Shown one piece after another: positions 46,506-54,333 of a stretch of 64,000 nucleotides of DNA. Every line of letters starts with the position of its first letter. Within the stretch, counting starts at the first letter, position 1. This stretch comes from an uncultured Eubacterium sp. (lineage in GTDB: Bacteria; Bacillota; Clostridia; Lachnospirales; Lachnospiraceae). The notes beneath the pieces are model-generated. The model searched no databases. It was not told the DNA's origin and was given only the letters and a program-made list of their open reading frames with translations. The DNA lies in contig NZ_CALGRE010000014.1 of NCBI RefSeq assembly GCF_937958975.1, forward strand, positions 59,227 to 123,226, read 5' to 3'. The position numbers and the translations under genes are program-made.

Positions 46506-46534
46506 ATATTACCATCCGAACAAATGTTTGTCAA
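46506..46534 (-). promoter_or_regulatory. Promoter of the LysM gene
   Basis: Read on the minus strand: a perfect TTGACA (46529-46534), 17 bases, and TAATAT (46506-46511) with a TGg extended -10 element. A LexA-type box covers the spacer and part of the -35. Confidence 0.82.
46517..46530. promoter_or_regulatory. LexA-type box 2 (within the LysM promoter)
   Basis: CGAACAAATGTTTG matches the SOS box closely (one half-site change, GTTTG for GTTCG). It sits in the -35 to -10 spacer of the LysM promoter, the classic position for repression. Confidence 0.85.
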
Positions 46535-46543
46535 TAATATTTT

Positions 46544-46557
46544 CGAATATTTGTTCG
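46544..46557. promoter_or_regulatory. LexA-type box 3 (before the lexA promoter)
   Basis: CGAATATTTGTTCG matches the SOS box with one change in the left half. It lies ten bases upstream of the -35 of the candidate lexA promoter and is likely the autoregulation site. Confidence 0.8.
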
Positions 46558-46566
46558 ATATTATTA

Positions 46567-46595
46567 TTGCGCTTTTTCCATATCTATGATAATAT
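46567..46595 (+). promoter_or_regulatory. Candidate promoter of lexA
   Basis: TTGCGC (46567-46572), 17 bases, TAATAT (46590-46595) with a TGa extended -10 element. The -10 lies inside the 18-bp perfect palindrome TATGATAATATTATCATA at 46585-46602. The lexA start is 91 bases beyond. Confidence 0.5.
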
Positions 46596-46685
46596 TATCA
46601 TATAGTGAGTACCTTAAATGGGACTTACAAAAAGAAATTGAAACTATATGCTAATTATTTATAAACTAGGAGGAAAATTTAACAT

Positions 46686-47303
46686 ATGCCAGGAAAAATC
46701 ACAGTAAAACAGCAACAGATTTTAGATTATATAAAAGAGGAGATTTTAGCAAAAGGATATCCTCCTACTGTCAGAGAAATATGCGAGAAAGTTGGATTGA
46801 AATCTACATCTTCTGTGCATTCTCATCTAAATACATTGGAGGAAAACGGTTATATAAGGCGTGATGCCACAAAACCCAGGGCAATTGAAATTATAGATGA
46901 TGAATTTGGCCTCTCCCGCCGTGAGATGACAAATATCCCTGTGTTAGGACGAGTTGCAGCCGGTGCTCCTCTGCTTGCGGTAGAAAATATAAAAGATTAC
47001 TTTTCACTTCCTACAGAGTTTTTACCGAATGCGGACACTTACATATTAGAAGTTCACGGTGACAGCATGATTAATGTTGGATTTTTAGAGGGAGATTATC
47101 TTATTATTGAAAAAACAAGTTCTGCCAAAAATGGAGATATTGTTGTTGCATTAATTGACGATTCGGTCACTGTCAAGAGATTCTTTAAAGAAGATGGATA
47201 TATCAGGTTGCAGCCGGAAAACGACGATATGGACCCTATTATTGTACCGGATTGTACCATTGTCGGAAAAGCTTATGCCTTATATAGAAAAAATATTTTT
47301 TAA
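46686..47303 (+). CDS. lexA: LexA repressor (SOS regulator)
   Basis: A 205-residue repressor with an N-terminal winged helix-turn-helix (about 1-65; PTVREICEKVGLKSTSSVHSH) and a C-terminal S24 peptidase domain. The self-cleavage site is Ala92-Gly93 (RVAAGAPL), with the catalytic Ser127 (HGDSM) and Lys164 (VTVKRF). RecA-stimulated self-cleavage relieves repression after DNA damage. A strong AGGAGG site at 46669-46674 precedes the ATG. It is divergent from the LysM gene, the two sharing three SOS-like boxes, and is followed by a long bidirectional terminator. Confidence 0.97.
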   Translation: MPGKITVKQQQILDYIKEEILAKGYPPTVREICEKVGLKSTSSVHSHLNTLEENGYIRRDATKPRAIEIIDDEFGLSRREMTNIPVLGRVAAGAPLLAVENIKDYFSLPTEFLPNADTYILEVHGDSMINVGFLEGDYLIIEKTSSAKNGDIVVALIDDSVTVKRFFKEDGYIRLQPENDDMDPIIVPDCTIVGKAYALYRKNIF

Positions 47304-47307
47304 AATT

Positions 47308-47359
47308 AAAACCAAAGAGGTAGATATCATAATATTACGATATCTACCTCTTTGGTTTT
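47308..47359. terminator. Bidirectional terminator between lexA and the CobW-family gene
   Basis: A 21-bp perfect stem, 47308-47328 with 47339-47359, around a 10-base A/T loop. The outer arms are AAAACCAAAGAGG and its complement ending GGTTTT, giving a T-run on either strand. The two genes converge here. Confidence 0.93.
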
Positions 47360-47365
47360 CTTGTC

Positions 47366-48625
47366 TTAATATGCCAGACATTCATCTAATGATTTGATAA
47401 TTGTCTCTTTATCCATGTCATGTCCGATAAATACGACTTTAATCATTCTGTCTCCTACTTCTTCGTCCCAGTCAGCAACTAAAGTAGGGTCTTCTTTCAT
47501 CATTTTTTGACGAACTTTTCTTGGAGCTGTAGCAACCCATTGGCCGGCATTTGCAATGTTTATCTGTTTTCCGGCCTGCTCAAACATATAAGCATCATTG
47601 TTGTTTTCAGCCGCCCATATAATTCCCTTACTTCTTATAATTGATTTCGGCATTTCATCTAACCAATCCTCAAATTTTTCTTTTGCAAAAGGTTTTCTCC
47701 TATAATATACAAAAGAACCGATACCATATTCTTCGGTCTCGCCTTCACCATGATGATGGTGGTGATGATGTCCGTGGTGCCCATGTTTTTCTTCGTGTTT
47801 ATGATGCTCATGTTCATCTTCATGACTATGCTCATGGTGTTCATGTTCTTCATGATGATGTTCGTGATGTTCCTCATCTTTATCCTCACCAGCGTTATCA
47901 TAGGCTTCCAGTTCCTGTATCCAGCCGGCAGACATACTTGACTTTTCGAAATCAAATCGATTTGTATTTAATATTTCATCTACATCTATTTTACCATAGG
48001 TTGTCTCAAACATAACAGCTTCCGGCTGAAGCTTTCTGATAATTGCCTTTACTTTAGACAATTGTTCCGGTGAAACGGTATCTACTTTGTTTAAAATAAT
48101 GGTATTACAAAACTCAATCTGCTGTATTAAAAGATTTTCAATATCTTCATCCTCAATATCATCTTTTACAAGATTTTCACCGCACCCAAATTCATCAGCC
48201 ATTCTGGCAACATCGACTACTGAAACAATATTATCGAGACGTGCAATCTCCGCTCTCTTATCATAAGAACCGTCCAGCATGGTTATGGATTGTGCTATTG
48301 GTATCGGTTCACAAATACCACTTGCCTCTATTAAAATATAATCAAATTTTCCGGTACTTATTAAATCAATAATCTGATTGATAAGGTCGACTTTTAAAGT
48401 ACAACAGATGCAGCCGTTCTGCAGGGGTACAAGATTTTCATCTTTTTGTGTAACTTGTCCTCCTTTGGCAATTAACGAAGCGTCAATGTTTACCTCTCCG
48501 ATATCATTTACGATAACTGCAACTTTATATCCTTTTTGGTTTGAAAGAACCTGATTTAAAAGTGTTGTTTTTCCTGCACCTAAATAACCTGTAAGCAATG
48601 TGACAGGCACTAATCTTTTTTCCAT
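47366..48625 (-). CDS. CobW/P47K family GTPase with a His-rich metal-binding segment
   Basis: A 419-residue COG0523 GTPase. The N-terminal domain has Walker A GYLGAGKTT (near 13-21), the metal-binding CxCC motif as GCICC (near 70-74), and guanine-specific NKVD near 180. An inserted segment of about 50 residues near 250-300 is very rich in His and Glu (including runs of up to seven His), and a CobW C-terminal domain ends the protein. The family delivers zinc or other metals to client enzymes; the His-rich part suggests zinc or nickel storage. No Zur-type operator is obvious in the 81 bases upstream. The GAAGGGAAG site precedes the ATG. Confidence 0.9.
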   Translation of the reverse strand: MEKRLVPVTLLTGYLGAGKTTLLNQVLSNQKGYKVAVIVNDIGEVNIDASLIAKGGQVTQKDENLVPLQNGCICCTLKVDLINQIIDLISTGKFDYILIEASGICEPIPIAQSITMLDGSYDKRAEIARLDNIVSVVDVARMADEFGCGENLVKDDIEDEDIENLLIQQIEFCNTIILNKVDTVSPEQLSKVKAIIRKLQPEAVMFETTYGKIDVDEILNTNRFDFEKSSMSAGWIQELEAYDNAGEDKDEEHHEHHHEEHEHHEHSHEDEHEHHKHEEKHGHHGHHHHHHHGEGETEEYGIGSFVYYRRKPFAKEKFEDWLDEMPKSIIRSKGIIWAAENNNDAYMFEQAGKQINIANAGQWVATAPRKVRQKMMKEDPTLVADWDEEVGDRMIKVVFIGHDMDKETIIKSLDECLAY

Positions 48626-48706
48626 TTTATCTACTTCCCTTCACTTAAAATATAGTTCTATGTTAAATAGCATATATTCCTTATTTATGAAATATATGTT
48701 AAATTT

Positions 48707-50008
48707 TTATTTTAAAATATATGCCCGGTATCCTTTCATTTCAAATTCACGATTCATCTGAAATTCCTCACCTGTGATAAGGTCTGTAACAATATCCGTA
48801 TTGCAATGAAAATTGCAGCAAAAGTTATTTTCGTCAGCATTGATTGCCACATAAACATCCGTATTTTCATAGCTTCGCTTAAAAATACACTGCTTATTTG
48901 TCAGAACAACTGAAGAAAAATCGCCATAATTTAATGGCAGTGTATTTTTCTTTATTTCTGATAATTTTGAAATATAAGCTGACAGTTCATTATATATTGG
49001 TTTATCAAAACAAGGACGTAAGGCAGGGTCACCCTGGCTCTTTTCTGCTTTTTCTCCCCATTCACTGCCATAATATACACATGGTATTCCGGGCATCCCA
49101 AACAATAAGGCATAAATAAGAGGCAGGTGATTGGGATTTGAAAGGATACTTGCAATTCTTGTCACATCATGATTATCCACAAAAGACAATAAATGCTTTC
49201 CTTTATATAACGTCCATTGTTCCGGTCCGAACTGTCTCAACAGAGAATGATTGATTTCAAACATATTCATGCTGTTAAAACTCGAATATAATCCTTTATA
49301 ACACTCATAATTTGTTGCCGAATGCAGCATCCCATCATTCATTCTTTGATTATAATCTCCATGCAGCATTTCCCCAACAAGGAAAAAGTCCTCTTTCAGA
49401 GAGTCGACATGACTCCTTAATCGCTTTAAAAAGTCATATTCTAAACAATATGCCACATCTAGTCGTATTCCATCAATATCAAATTCATGAATCCAGAAAC
49501 TTACAGCCTCTAAAAGATACTCCACAACCTCATTATTTTGAAGATTTAATTTTACAAGGTCATAATTGCCTTCCCAGCCCTCATACCAGAGTCCGTCATT
49601 ATAATTAGAATTACCATTCAAATCAATATGAAACCAATTCAGATAGCGTGAATTTTGCCTGTTTTTACACACATCTATAAATGGTCCAAATCCACGTCCT
49701 ACATGATTGAAAACGCCATCAATAACAACTTTTATATGATTGTTATGCAATTCCTGACATAAATCTCTAAAATCCTCATTTTCGCCGAGTCTCACATCTA
49801 TTTTTTTATAATCCCGTGTATTATATCCATGCGTATCGGACTCAAAAACCGGTGAAAAATAGATTGCATTTGCTCCTAGTTTTTTGATATGAGGAATCCA
49901 ATCAGATATTTTTCTGATTCGGTGCTCGCATACACCATCGTTTTCAAAAGGTGCACCACAAAACCCTAAAGGATAAATTTGATAAAATACACTTTCATTT
50001 GCCCACAT
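48707..50008 (-). CDS. GH13 alpha-amylase family enzyme (neopullulanase/maltodextrin hydrolase-like)
   Basis: A 433-residue intracellular (no signal peptide) GH13 protein. The conserved regions are present: VVIDGVFNHVG (region I), GIRLDVAY with the nucleophile Asp (region II), LVGEMLHGDY with the acid/base Glu (region III) and FVDNHDVTR with the stabilising Asp (region IV). The WFHIDLNG and GIPCVYYGSEWG segments are like those of maltodextrin-degrading enzymes. It is short for the family as it lacks an N-terminal starch-binding domain. It lies 11 bases after rsfS and may be co-transcribed with it. Substrate is inferred only as an alpha-glucan. Confidence 0.9.
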   Translation of the reverse strand: MWANESVFYQIYPLGFCGAPFENDGVCEHRIRKISDWIPHIKKLGANAIYFSPVFESDTHGYNTRDYKKIDVRLGENEDFRDLCQELHNNHIKVVIDGVFNHVGRGFGPFIDVCKNRQNSRYLNWFHIDLNGNSNYNDGLWYEGWEGNYDLVKLNLQNNEVVEYLLEAVSFWIHEFDIDGIRLDVAYCLEYDFLKRLRSHVDSLKEDFFLVGEMLHGDYNQRMNDGMLHSATNYECYKGLYSSFNSMNMFEINHSLLRQFGPEQWTLYKGKHLLSFVDNHDVTRIASILSNPNHLPLIYALLFGMPGIPCVYYGSEWGEKAEKSQGDPALRPCFDKPIYNELSAYISKLSEIKKNTLPLNYGDFSSVVLTNKQCIFKRSYENTDVYVAINADENNFCCNFHCNTDIVTDLITGEEFQMNREFEMKGYRAYILK

Positions 50009-50019
50009 AATAGAACTCC

Positions 50020-50367
50020 CTATAAATCACTTATTTTAACTACGCTTCCGTCACGCCAGATTCTTTCTAAATCGTAAAACAATCTGTCGTCCTGATTGAA
50101 TATATGGATGATAACATCAGTAAAATCCATCAATATCCAGTTTGCATTATTATATCCTTCAATATTCTTAGCATTGAGTCCGGCTTTTGCTAATTCTTCT
50201 TCTATATTATCTGCAATTGCTTTTACCTGATTATCATTGCTGCCTCCTGCAATAATAAAATAGTCTGCTAATATAGAAATTTCAGATATGTCTATGATAG
50301 AAATATCTATCCCTTTTTTGTCATCTATCGCATCATATGCAATTTTAGCTATTTCCTTTGATGTCAT
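50020..50367 (-). CDS. rsfS: Ribosomal silencing factor RsfS
   Basis: A 115-residue RsfS/YbeB protein that binds L14 on the 50S subunit and blocks subunit joining in slow growth. The pattern DIDISIIDISEISILADYFIIAGG (in overlapping short pieces) and the C-terminal WILMDFTDVIIHIF and YDLERIWRDG stretch are diagnostic. I chose the start at position 50367, preceded by GAGGAGAGG; an upstream ATG at 50382 lies inside the nadD frame end. The gene overlaps the nadD-yqeK end region and follows the conserved nadD-yqeK-rsfS order. Confidence 0.94.
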   Translation of the reverse strand: MTSKEIAKIAYDAIDDKKGIDISIIDISEISILADYFIIAGGSNDNQVKAIADNIEEELAKAGLNAKNIEGYNNANWILMDFTDVIIHIFNQDDRLFYDLERIWRDGSVVKISDL

Positions 50368-50368
50368 A

Positions 50369-51559
50369 TTACCTCTCCTCAATTATTTTTTTATAATAAA
50401 TATATGCTTTTTTTGTATTTTCATCAATACTGACTATCTCTGATTTCGTTAGATAATCCATAGTATCCTTTAAAATATGATAAACAAGCAAATCTAAATC
50501 TTTCAGTGCAATACTTCTAAGATATTCCAGATTCGGCTGTTTTGTTCTCCCCGGCTCAATATAATCTGCTGAAAATATAATTTTCTCTAAAGAACTCATA
50601 TCTTCTTTTCCGGTAGTATGCCATGTCACTGCCTGCAAAATTTCTCTATCTGTTATTCCATATTTTTCCTCTGCCAAAAATGCGCCTGCTTTTCCATGGA
50701 GTAAATATGGAAGTCTTCTTTCTGTATGAGTAATTTCAATATGATTCTTTTCACACAATTCAATTAATTCATCTTCCGTCTTATTTTTTGCGCAGTCATG
50801 TAAAATCCCCGCAAAATAAGCTTTATTGGGATTTACATGAAAATGTTCCGCCATGTCCTTCGCAGTTTTTGCTACATGAATCGTATGTTCAAATCGGGAT
50901 ACCTTTAATGTATTTTTTAAATCCTCAGTAATTTTATTAATAGACCATGCTTTATTAATATTATTATTGCAATACAATTTATTTTCTACAATATACGCAT
51001 ATACCTCACTCGGAACCATAGGAAGAATCTGAGAATAATCACTGCATCGGATATAGCTGGATGAAATATCCACTGCCGGCATGGATAAAATCTGAATCTG
51101 AGTGTCAAAAGTCTTTTCTATTTCAGAAACTCTTTCCTGCATTATTTTTGAACTCTCATCGTCTCTTTTGACAGCAATAAGTGTTGCAAACTTCAAAATA
51201 ACATCCGGACGATACCAGCTCATAAAAGCAGCAATAGAATCGCTTCCCATAATAAAATAATATTCATCTTCTGGGTGCAATTCCTTTAACATATGAAGTG
51301 TATCAGCCGTATATGTGACATCATGGCTGTTCAATTCAAAATCTGAGAACTCAATATTTTCTAATGGATTAATTGCAATTTTTATCATATTTGCCCTGTG
51401 AAAATTACTTGCAATCTTCTCCTTATCCTTATGAGGAGGATTAGGAGTAGGCATAATCAATATTTTATCAAGACAAAATTGTTTTAACGCTTCCTGTGCA
51501 ATTTTTAAATGCGCATTGTGAATTGGGTCAAAGGTTCCACCGAGTATTCCTACTTTCAT
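50369..51559 (-). CDS. nadD: NadD-YqeK fusion: nicotinate-nucleotide adenylyltransferase plus HD-domain hydrolase
   Basis: A 396-residue two-domain protein. Residues 1-200 are NadD (GILGGTFDPIHNAHLKIA, later SSSYIR), which makes nicotinate adenine dinucleotide for NAD synthesis. Residues about 205-396 form an HD-domain YqeK protein (RFEHTIHVAKTAKDMA, GILHDCAKN, AVTWHTTGK, FSADYIEPGR), a family of diadenosine tetraphosphate hydrolases. The two are normally separate neighbours in Bacillus and are fused here. The HxGH motif of NadD reads HNAH. Fusion proteins of this kind occur in other Lachnospiraceae. AGGAG precedes the ATG. Confidence 0.93.
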   Translation of the reverse strand: MKVGILGGTFDPIHNAHLKIAQEALKQFCLDKILIMPTPNPPHKDKEKIASNFHRANMIKIAINPLENIEFSDFELNSHDVTYTADTLHMLKELHPEDEYYFIMGSDSIAAFMSWYRPDVILKFATLIAVKRDDESSKIMQERVSEIEKTFDTQIQILSMPAVDISSSYIRCSDYSQILPMVPSEVYAYIVENKLYCNNNINKAWSINKITEDLKNTLKVSRFEHTIHVAKTAKDMAEHFHVNPNKAYFAGILHDCAKNKTEDELIELCEKNHIEITHTERRLPYLLHGKAGAFLAEEKYGITDREILQAVTWHTTGKEDMSSLEKIIFSADYIEPGRTKQPNLEYLRSIALKDLDLLVYHILKDTMDYLTKSEIVSIDENTKKAYIYYKKIIEER

Positions 51560-51577
51560 AACATACTCCTTTATTTC

Positions 51578-51871
51578 CTATGGCAATATAATTTTTCTAT
51601 CCTTTTCCTCTTTTGCAGGCCTGTATAAGACTATTTTTCTGCCGATAACATGTACAACCGTTGATTTTGTTCTCTCGGCTAACACTTCCGCAATCTGTCT
51701 GCAATCATCAAAACAGTTTTTTAAAACAGTTATTTTTATTATTTCTCTTTTTTCTAAAGCCTCATCGATAGCAGCTGTCAATTCAGGTGTTACAGAAGAT
51801 TTTCCAACCTGAAAAATCGGCTGCTCCATAGCTGATATTTTTCTCAAATATGCTCTCTGTTTACTATTCAT
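51578..51871 (-). CDS. yhbY: YhbY family RNA-binding protein (CRM domain)
   Basis: A 97-residue ribosome-associated RNA-binding protein with a single CRM domain. It shows KQRAYLRKIS at the N-terminus, PIFQVGKSSVTPELTAAIDEAL, where the GKxx loop sits in the domain, and VVHVIGRKIVLYRP at the end. It is found with 50S precursors and is conserved between obgE and nadD. GGAGA precedes the ATG. Confidence 0.94.
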   Translation of the reverse strand: MNSKQRAYLRKISAMEQPIFQVGKSSVTPELTAAIDEALEKREIIKITVLKNCFDDCRQIAEVLAERTKSTVVHVIGRKIVLYRPAKEEKDRKIILP

Positions 51872-51896
51872 TATATCTCCATTTCAAAAATAAACT

Positions 51897-53180
51897 CTAT
51901 TTATAATAATCAAAATGATGTCCATAAATTTTTACGGTATCACCATCCTGGATTCCAAGTTTCTCTAACTCTTCCAAAATACCATTATCTTTCATAAAAT
52001 TCTGGAAGAATATAAATCCTTTTTCTGAATCAATATTTGTATAACCTAACATTCTTTCAATTCTAGGTCCCTCAACAGAATATAATCCGTCCTCTACTTT
52101 TTCTACCGTATACGGAAGTTCTGTTGTAATCTGATAATCTTCAGGATTGTACTCCTGTTCATATACAATCGGAGCATCATCAAATTGATTCAACATATCC
52201 TTTACATAATATAACAATTCTTTCAATCCTTTTCCGCTTACCGCAGAGATTGGAAAGACTTTGATTTCCGGTTCAAATTCAGAACGTATTTGTTCGATAA
52301 CTTCATTTGTGTCTCCATAGATAGCATCAATTTTATTTGCGGCAATTACCTGAGGTCTTTTTAATAAATCAGGGTTATACGCTTCTAATTCTTTGTTGAT
52401 TGCCTTAATATCAGCAATAGGCTCTCTGCCTTCAACAGAGGCCGCGTCAATCATATGGATAATTACTTTTGTTCTCTCGATGTGTTTCAAAAATTTATGT
52501 CCCAATCCAATCCCTTCAGAGGCACCTTCAATCAGTCCGGGAATATCTGCAATAACAAAACCTTTTCCGCCATCTAAGTCTACAACTCCCAGATTTGGAT
52601 TTAATGTAGTAAAATGATAATTTGCTATTTTAGGGTCAGCATTCGTGACTCTGGAAAGAAGTGTAGATTTACCTACATTTGGAAATCCGACAAGCCCCAC
52701 GTCTGCAATACTTTTGAGTTCAAGAGTAACATTTAATTCCATACTTTTCTGTCCCGGTTGAGCATACTTCGGTGCCTGCATGGTAGCTGTTGCATAATGC
52801 TGATTACCTTTTCCACCCCGTCCGCCTTTTAGTACAACAACTCTCTGATTTTCACCGCTCATGTCTGCAACAATTTTGCCTGTTTCTTCTTCCCGGATAA
52901 TGGTTCCTTCCGGTACCTTTATAATAAGGTCCGCACCATTTTTTCCGGTCTTATTCTGCTTACCGCCCTCCTGACCAGGTTCTGCTTTAAAGTTATGGGT
53001 ATGTCTAAATTCATAAAGCGTATTTAATCCTTTATCAACCTGAAAAATAACATCTCCACCCTTTCCGCCGTCACCGCCGTTTGGTCCACCGTTTGGTACA
53101 TAGATTTCTCGCCGAAAGGAGACATGTCCATCTCCTCCTTTTCCGGATTTTATAAATATTTTTGCAAAATCTGCAAACAT
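51897..53180 (-). CDS. obgE: GTPase ObgE/CgtA (ribosome assembly)
   Basis: A 427-residue Obg GTPase acting in late 50S assembly and linked to the stringent response and, in spore-formers, sporulation. It has the Obg glycine-rich fold (residues 1-158; KIFIKSGKGGDGHVSFRRE and GGDGGKGGDV), the G domain with GFPNVGKST near 165, DIPGLIEG near 212 and NKID near 282, and a C-terminal OCT domain (about 345-427). An AGGAGGGAG site precedes the ATG. The gene follows rpmA with a hairpin between them. Confidence 0.97.
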   Translation of the reverse strand: MFADFAKIFIKSGKGGDGHVSFRREIYVPNGGPNGGDGGKGGDVIFQVDKGLNTLYEFRHTHNFKAEPGQEGGKQNKTGKNGADLIIKVPEGTIIREEETGKIVADMSGENQRVVVLKGGRGGKGNQHYATATMQAPKYAQPGQKSMELNVTLELKSIADVGLVGFPNVGKSTLLSRVTNADPKIANYHFTTLNPNLGVVDLDGGKGFVIADIPGLIEGASEGIGLGHKFLKHIERTKVIIHMIDAASVEGREPIADIKAINKELEAYNPDLLKRPQVIAANKIDAIYGDTNEVIEQIRSEFEPEIKVFPISAVSGKGLKELLYYVKDMLNQFDDAPIVYEQEYNPEDYQITTELPYTVEKVEDGLYSVEGPRIERMLGYTNIDSEKGFIFFQNFMKDNGILEELEKLGIQDGDTVKIYGHHFDYYK

Positions 53181-53196
53181 GATAACTCCCTCCTAT

Positions 53197-53237
53197 AAAA
53201 GTATAAAATAGGCTCCAAATCAAAACGATTTGAAGCC
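53197..53237 (-). terminator. Hairpin and T-run between rpmA and obgE
   Basis: On the minus strand, an 11-base arm at 53227-53237 (GGCTTCAAATC) pairs with 53211-53221 (GATTTGGAGCC) around a five-base loop, with one internal mismatch, and is followed by TATTTTATACTTTT. It probably ends or attenuates the ribosomal-protein transcript before obgE. Confidence 0.6.
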
Positions 53238-53258
53238 CAATACTGTTTGATGTTTAAA

Positions 53259-53543
53259 TTATTCAGCTACCGGATATACAGAAACCTGTTTCTTGTCTCT
53301 GCCTTTTCTTTCAAATCTTACGATTCCATCAACTGTAGCAAATAATGTATCGTCACCACCACGTCCAACGTTAACGCCCGGGTGAATCTTTGTTCCACGC
53401 TGTCTGTAAAGAATATTTCCAGCTAAAACAAACTGTCCGTCTGCTCTCTTAGCGCCAAGTCTCTTTGACTCTGAGTCTCTACCGTTCTTTGTAGAACCCA
53501 TACCTTTTTTATGAGCGAAGAACTGAAGGTTCATCTTCATCAT
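53259..53543 (-). CDS. rpmA: 50S ribosomal protein L27 (with cleavable N-terminal extension)
   Basis: A 94-residue L27. The N-terminus MMKMNLQFFAHKKGMGSTKNG is written here in part only for its key feature: NLQFFA followed by HKKG is the Firmicutes extension removed by the Prp protease before L27 can work near the peptidyl-transferase centre. The rest (GGNILYRQRGTKIHPG-like region) is standard. The AAGGAGG site is seven bases before the first of three close ATG codons. The gene for Prp lies just upstream, in keeping with the conserved L21-Prp-L27 order. Confidence 0.97.
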   Translation of the reverse strand: MMKMNLQFFAHKKGMGSTKNGRDSESKRLGAKRADGQFVLAGNILYRQRGTKIHPGVNVGRGGDDTLFATVDGIVRFERKGRDKKQVSVYPVAE

Positions 53544-53545
53544 AG

Positions 53546-53869
53546 CTATACCTCCTTATAATCTAATGATATAAAATCTTTGTATTCTTTTTCTAATTCT
53601 ACCAGTCCCAGGACCAGTGATTGAAATAATATCTCTGCATCTCTGCCGGGTTTCTCTTCCAACATATAATCGACAATCCCATCATTTTCATGTTCAAACA
53701 TACTGAATTTTTCATCTGTCAGTTTCTCAATAGAATTTATGAAATTTATCGTCAAAACAGAAATACCTGCACAGACAATATCTTCCCCGCTATCTGCGTA
53801 TCCGCAATGTCCGGATGTGCAAAAACCGATATAAGTATTATCTCTGCAATAAATTGTAATATTCGTCAT
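53546..53869 (-). CDS. prp: Ribosomal-processing cysteine protease Prp
   Basis: A 107-residue cysteine protease that removes the N-terminal extension of L27. The catalytic His and Cys lie in GHCGYADSGEDIVCAGIS (about residues 20-37), with the pattern GHx8-9DIVCA. The gene sits between rplU and rpmA, the conserved place, and rpmA here does carry the cleavable extension. It is a complete and expected pair. Confidence 0.94.
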   Translation of the reverse strand: MTNITIYCRDNTYIGFCTSGHCGYADSGEDIVCAGISVLTINFINSIEKLTDEKFSMFEHENDGIVDYMLEEKPGRDAEILFQSLVLGLVELEKEYKDFISLDYKEV

Positions 53870-53883
53870 AACTGCTACCTTTA

Positions 53884-54192
53884 TTAAGCATTGATTTTGT
53901 CAATCTTAAGTTCTGTATACTGCTGTCTATGACCATTCTTTTTATGATATCCGGTTTTTCTCTTATACTTGTATACGACAACTTTTTTAGCTTTGCCATC
54001 GCCAACAACTGTAGCTTCAACGGATGCGCCGTCAACTGTTGGATTTCCAACTTTAACGTCATCACCACTAACGAGAAGAACCTGGTCAAAAGTAAACTTA
54101 CTTCCGGCTTCAACACCGAGCTTTTCAACTCTGACTGTTTCACCTTCTGAAACCTTGTACTGTTTACCACCTGTTGCTATAACTGCGTACAT
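53884..54192 (-). CDS. rplU: 50S ribosomal protein L21
   Basis: A 102-residue L21 starting MYAVIATGGKQYKVSEG, with the typical C-terminal KYKRKTGYHKKNGHRQQYTEL. The ATG at 54192 is eight bases after AGGAGG; the longer frame from a GTG at 54201 would overlap that ribosome binding site and is rejected. It leads the rplU-prp-rpmA unit and has its own promoter and leader. Confidence 0.97.
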   Translation of the reverse strand: MYAVIATGGKQYKVSEGETVRVEKLGVEAGSKFTFDQVLLVSGDDVKVGNPTVDGASVEATVVGDGKAKKVVVYKYKRKTGYHKKNGHRQQYTELKIDKINA

Positions 54193-54273
54193 TATGGGCA
54201 CCTCCTATTACTCATTACTCGCCAGCTTCGGTGATTGCAAATGCAATACTTATAACCACACTGAGCGGCATAC
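54193..54273 (-). ncRNA. L21 leader-like 5' untranslated region
   Basis: The 80-base transcript leader of rplU holds an ATTGC-ATTT-GCAAT hairpin and further complementary stretches near GCCGCTCAG and AGCTGGCG. Firmicutes have an autoregulatory L21 leader RNA at this place. I cannot align it to the family model here, so position supports the call more than structure does. Confidence 0.5.
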
Positions 54274-54279
54274 TTTGCT

Positions 54280-54308
54280 ATAATAACATAAGTCAAGCTA
54301 TATGTCAA
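54280..54308 (-). promoter_or_regulatory. Promoter of the rplU-prp-rpmA operon
   Basis: On the minus strand: a perfect TTGACA (54303-54308), 17 bases, and TATTAT (54280-54285), preceded by a TGt extended -10. It lies just after the end of the DUF4317 gene and gives rplU independent expression. Confidence 0.85.
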
Positions 54309-54333
54309 ATTTAACCATCAAAAATAAGTTATA

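Noticed and set aside
47641..48015. A plus-strand frame of 124 codons, rich in His, opposite the CobW gene
   Set aside because: It is the mirror of the His-rich CAT/CAC repeats of the minus-strand gene and has no ribosome binding site.
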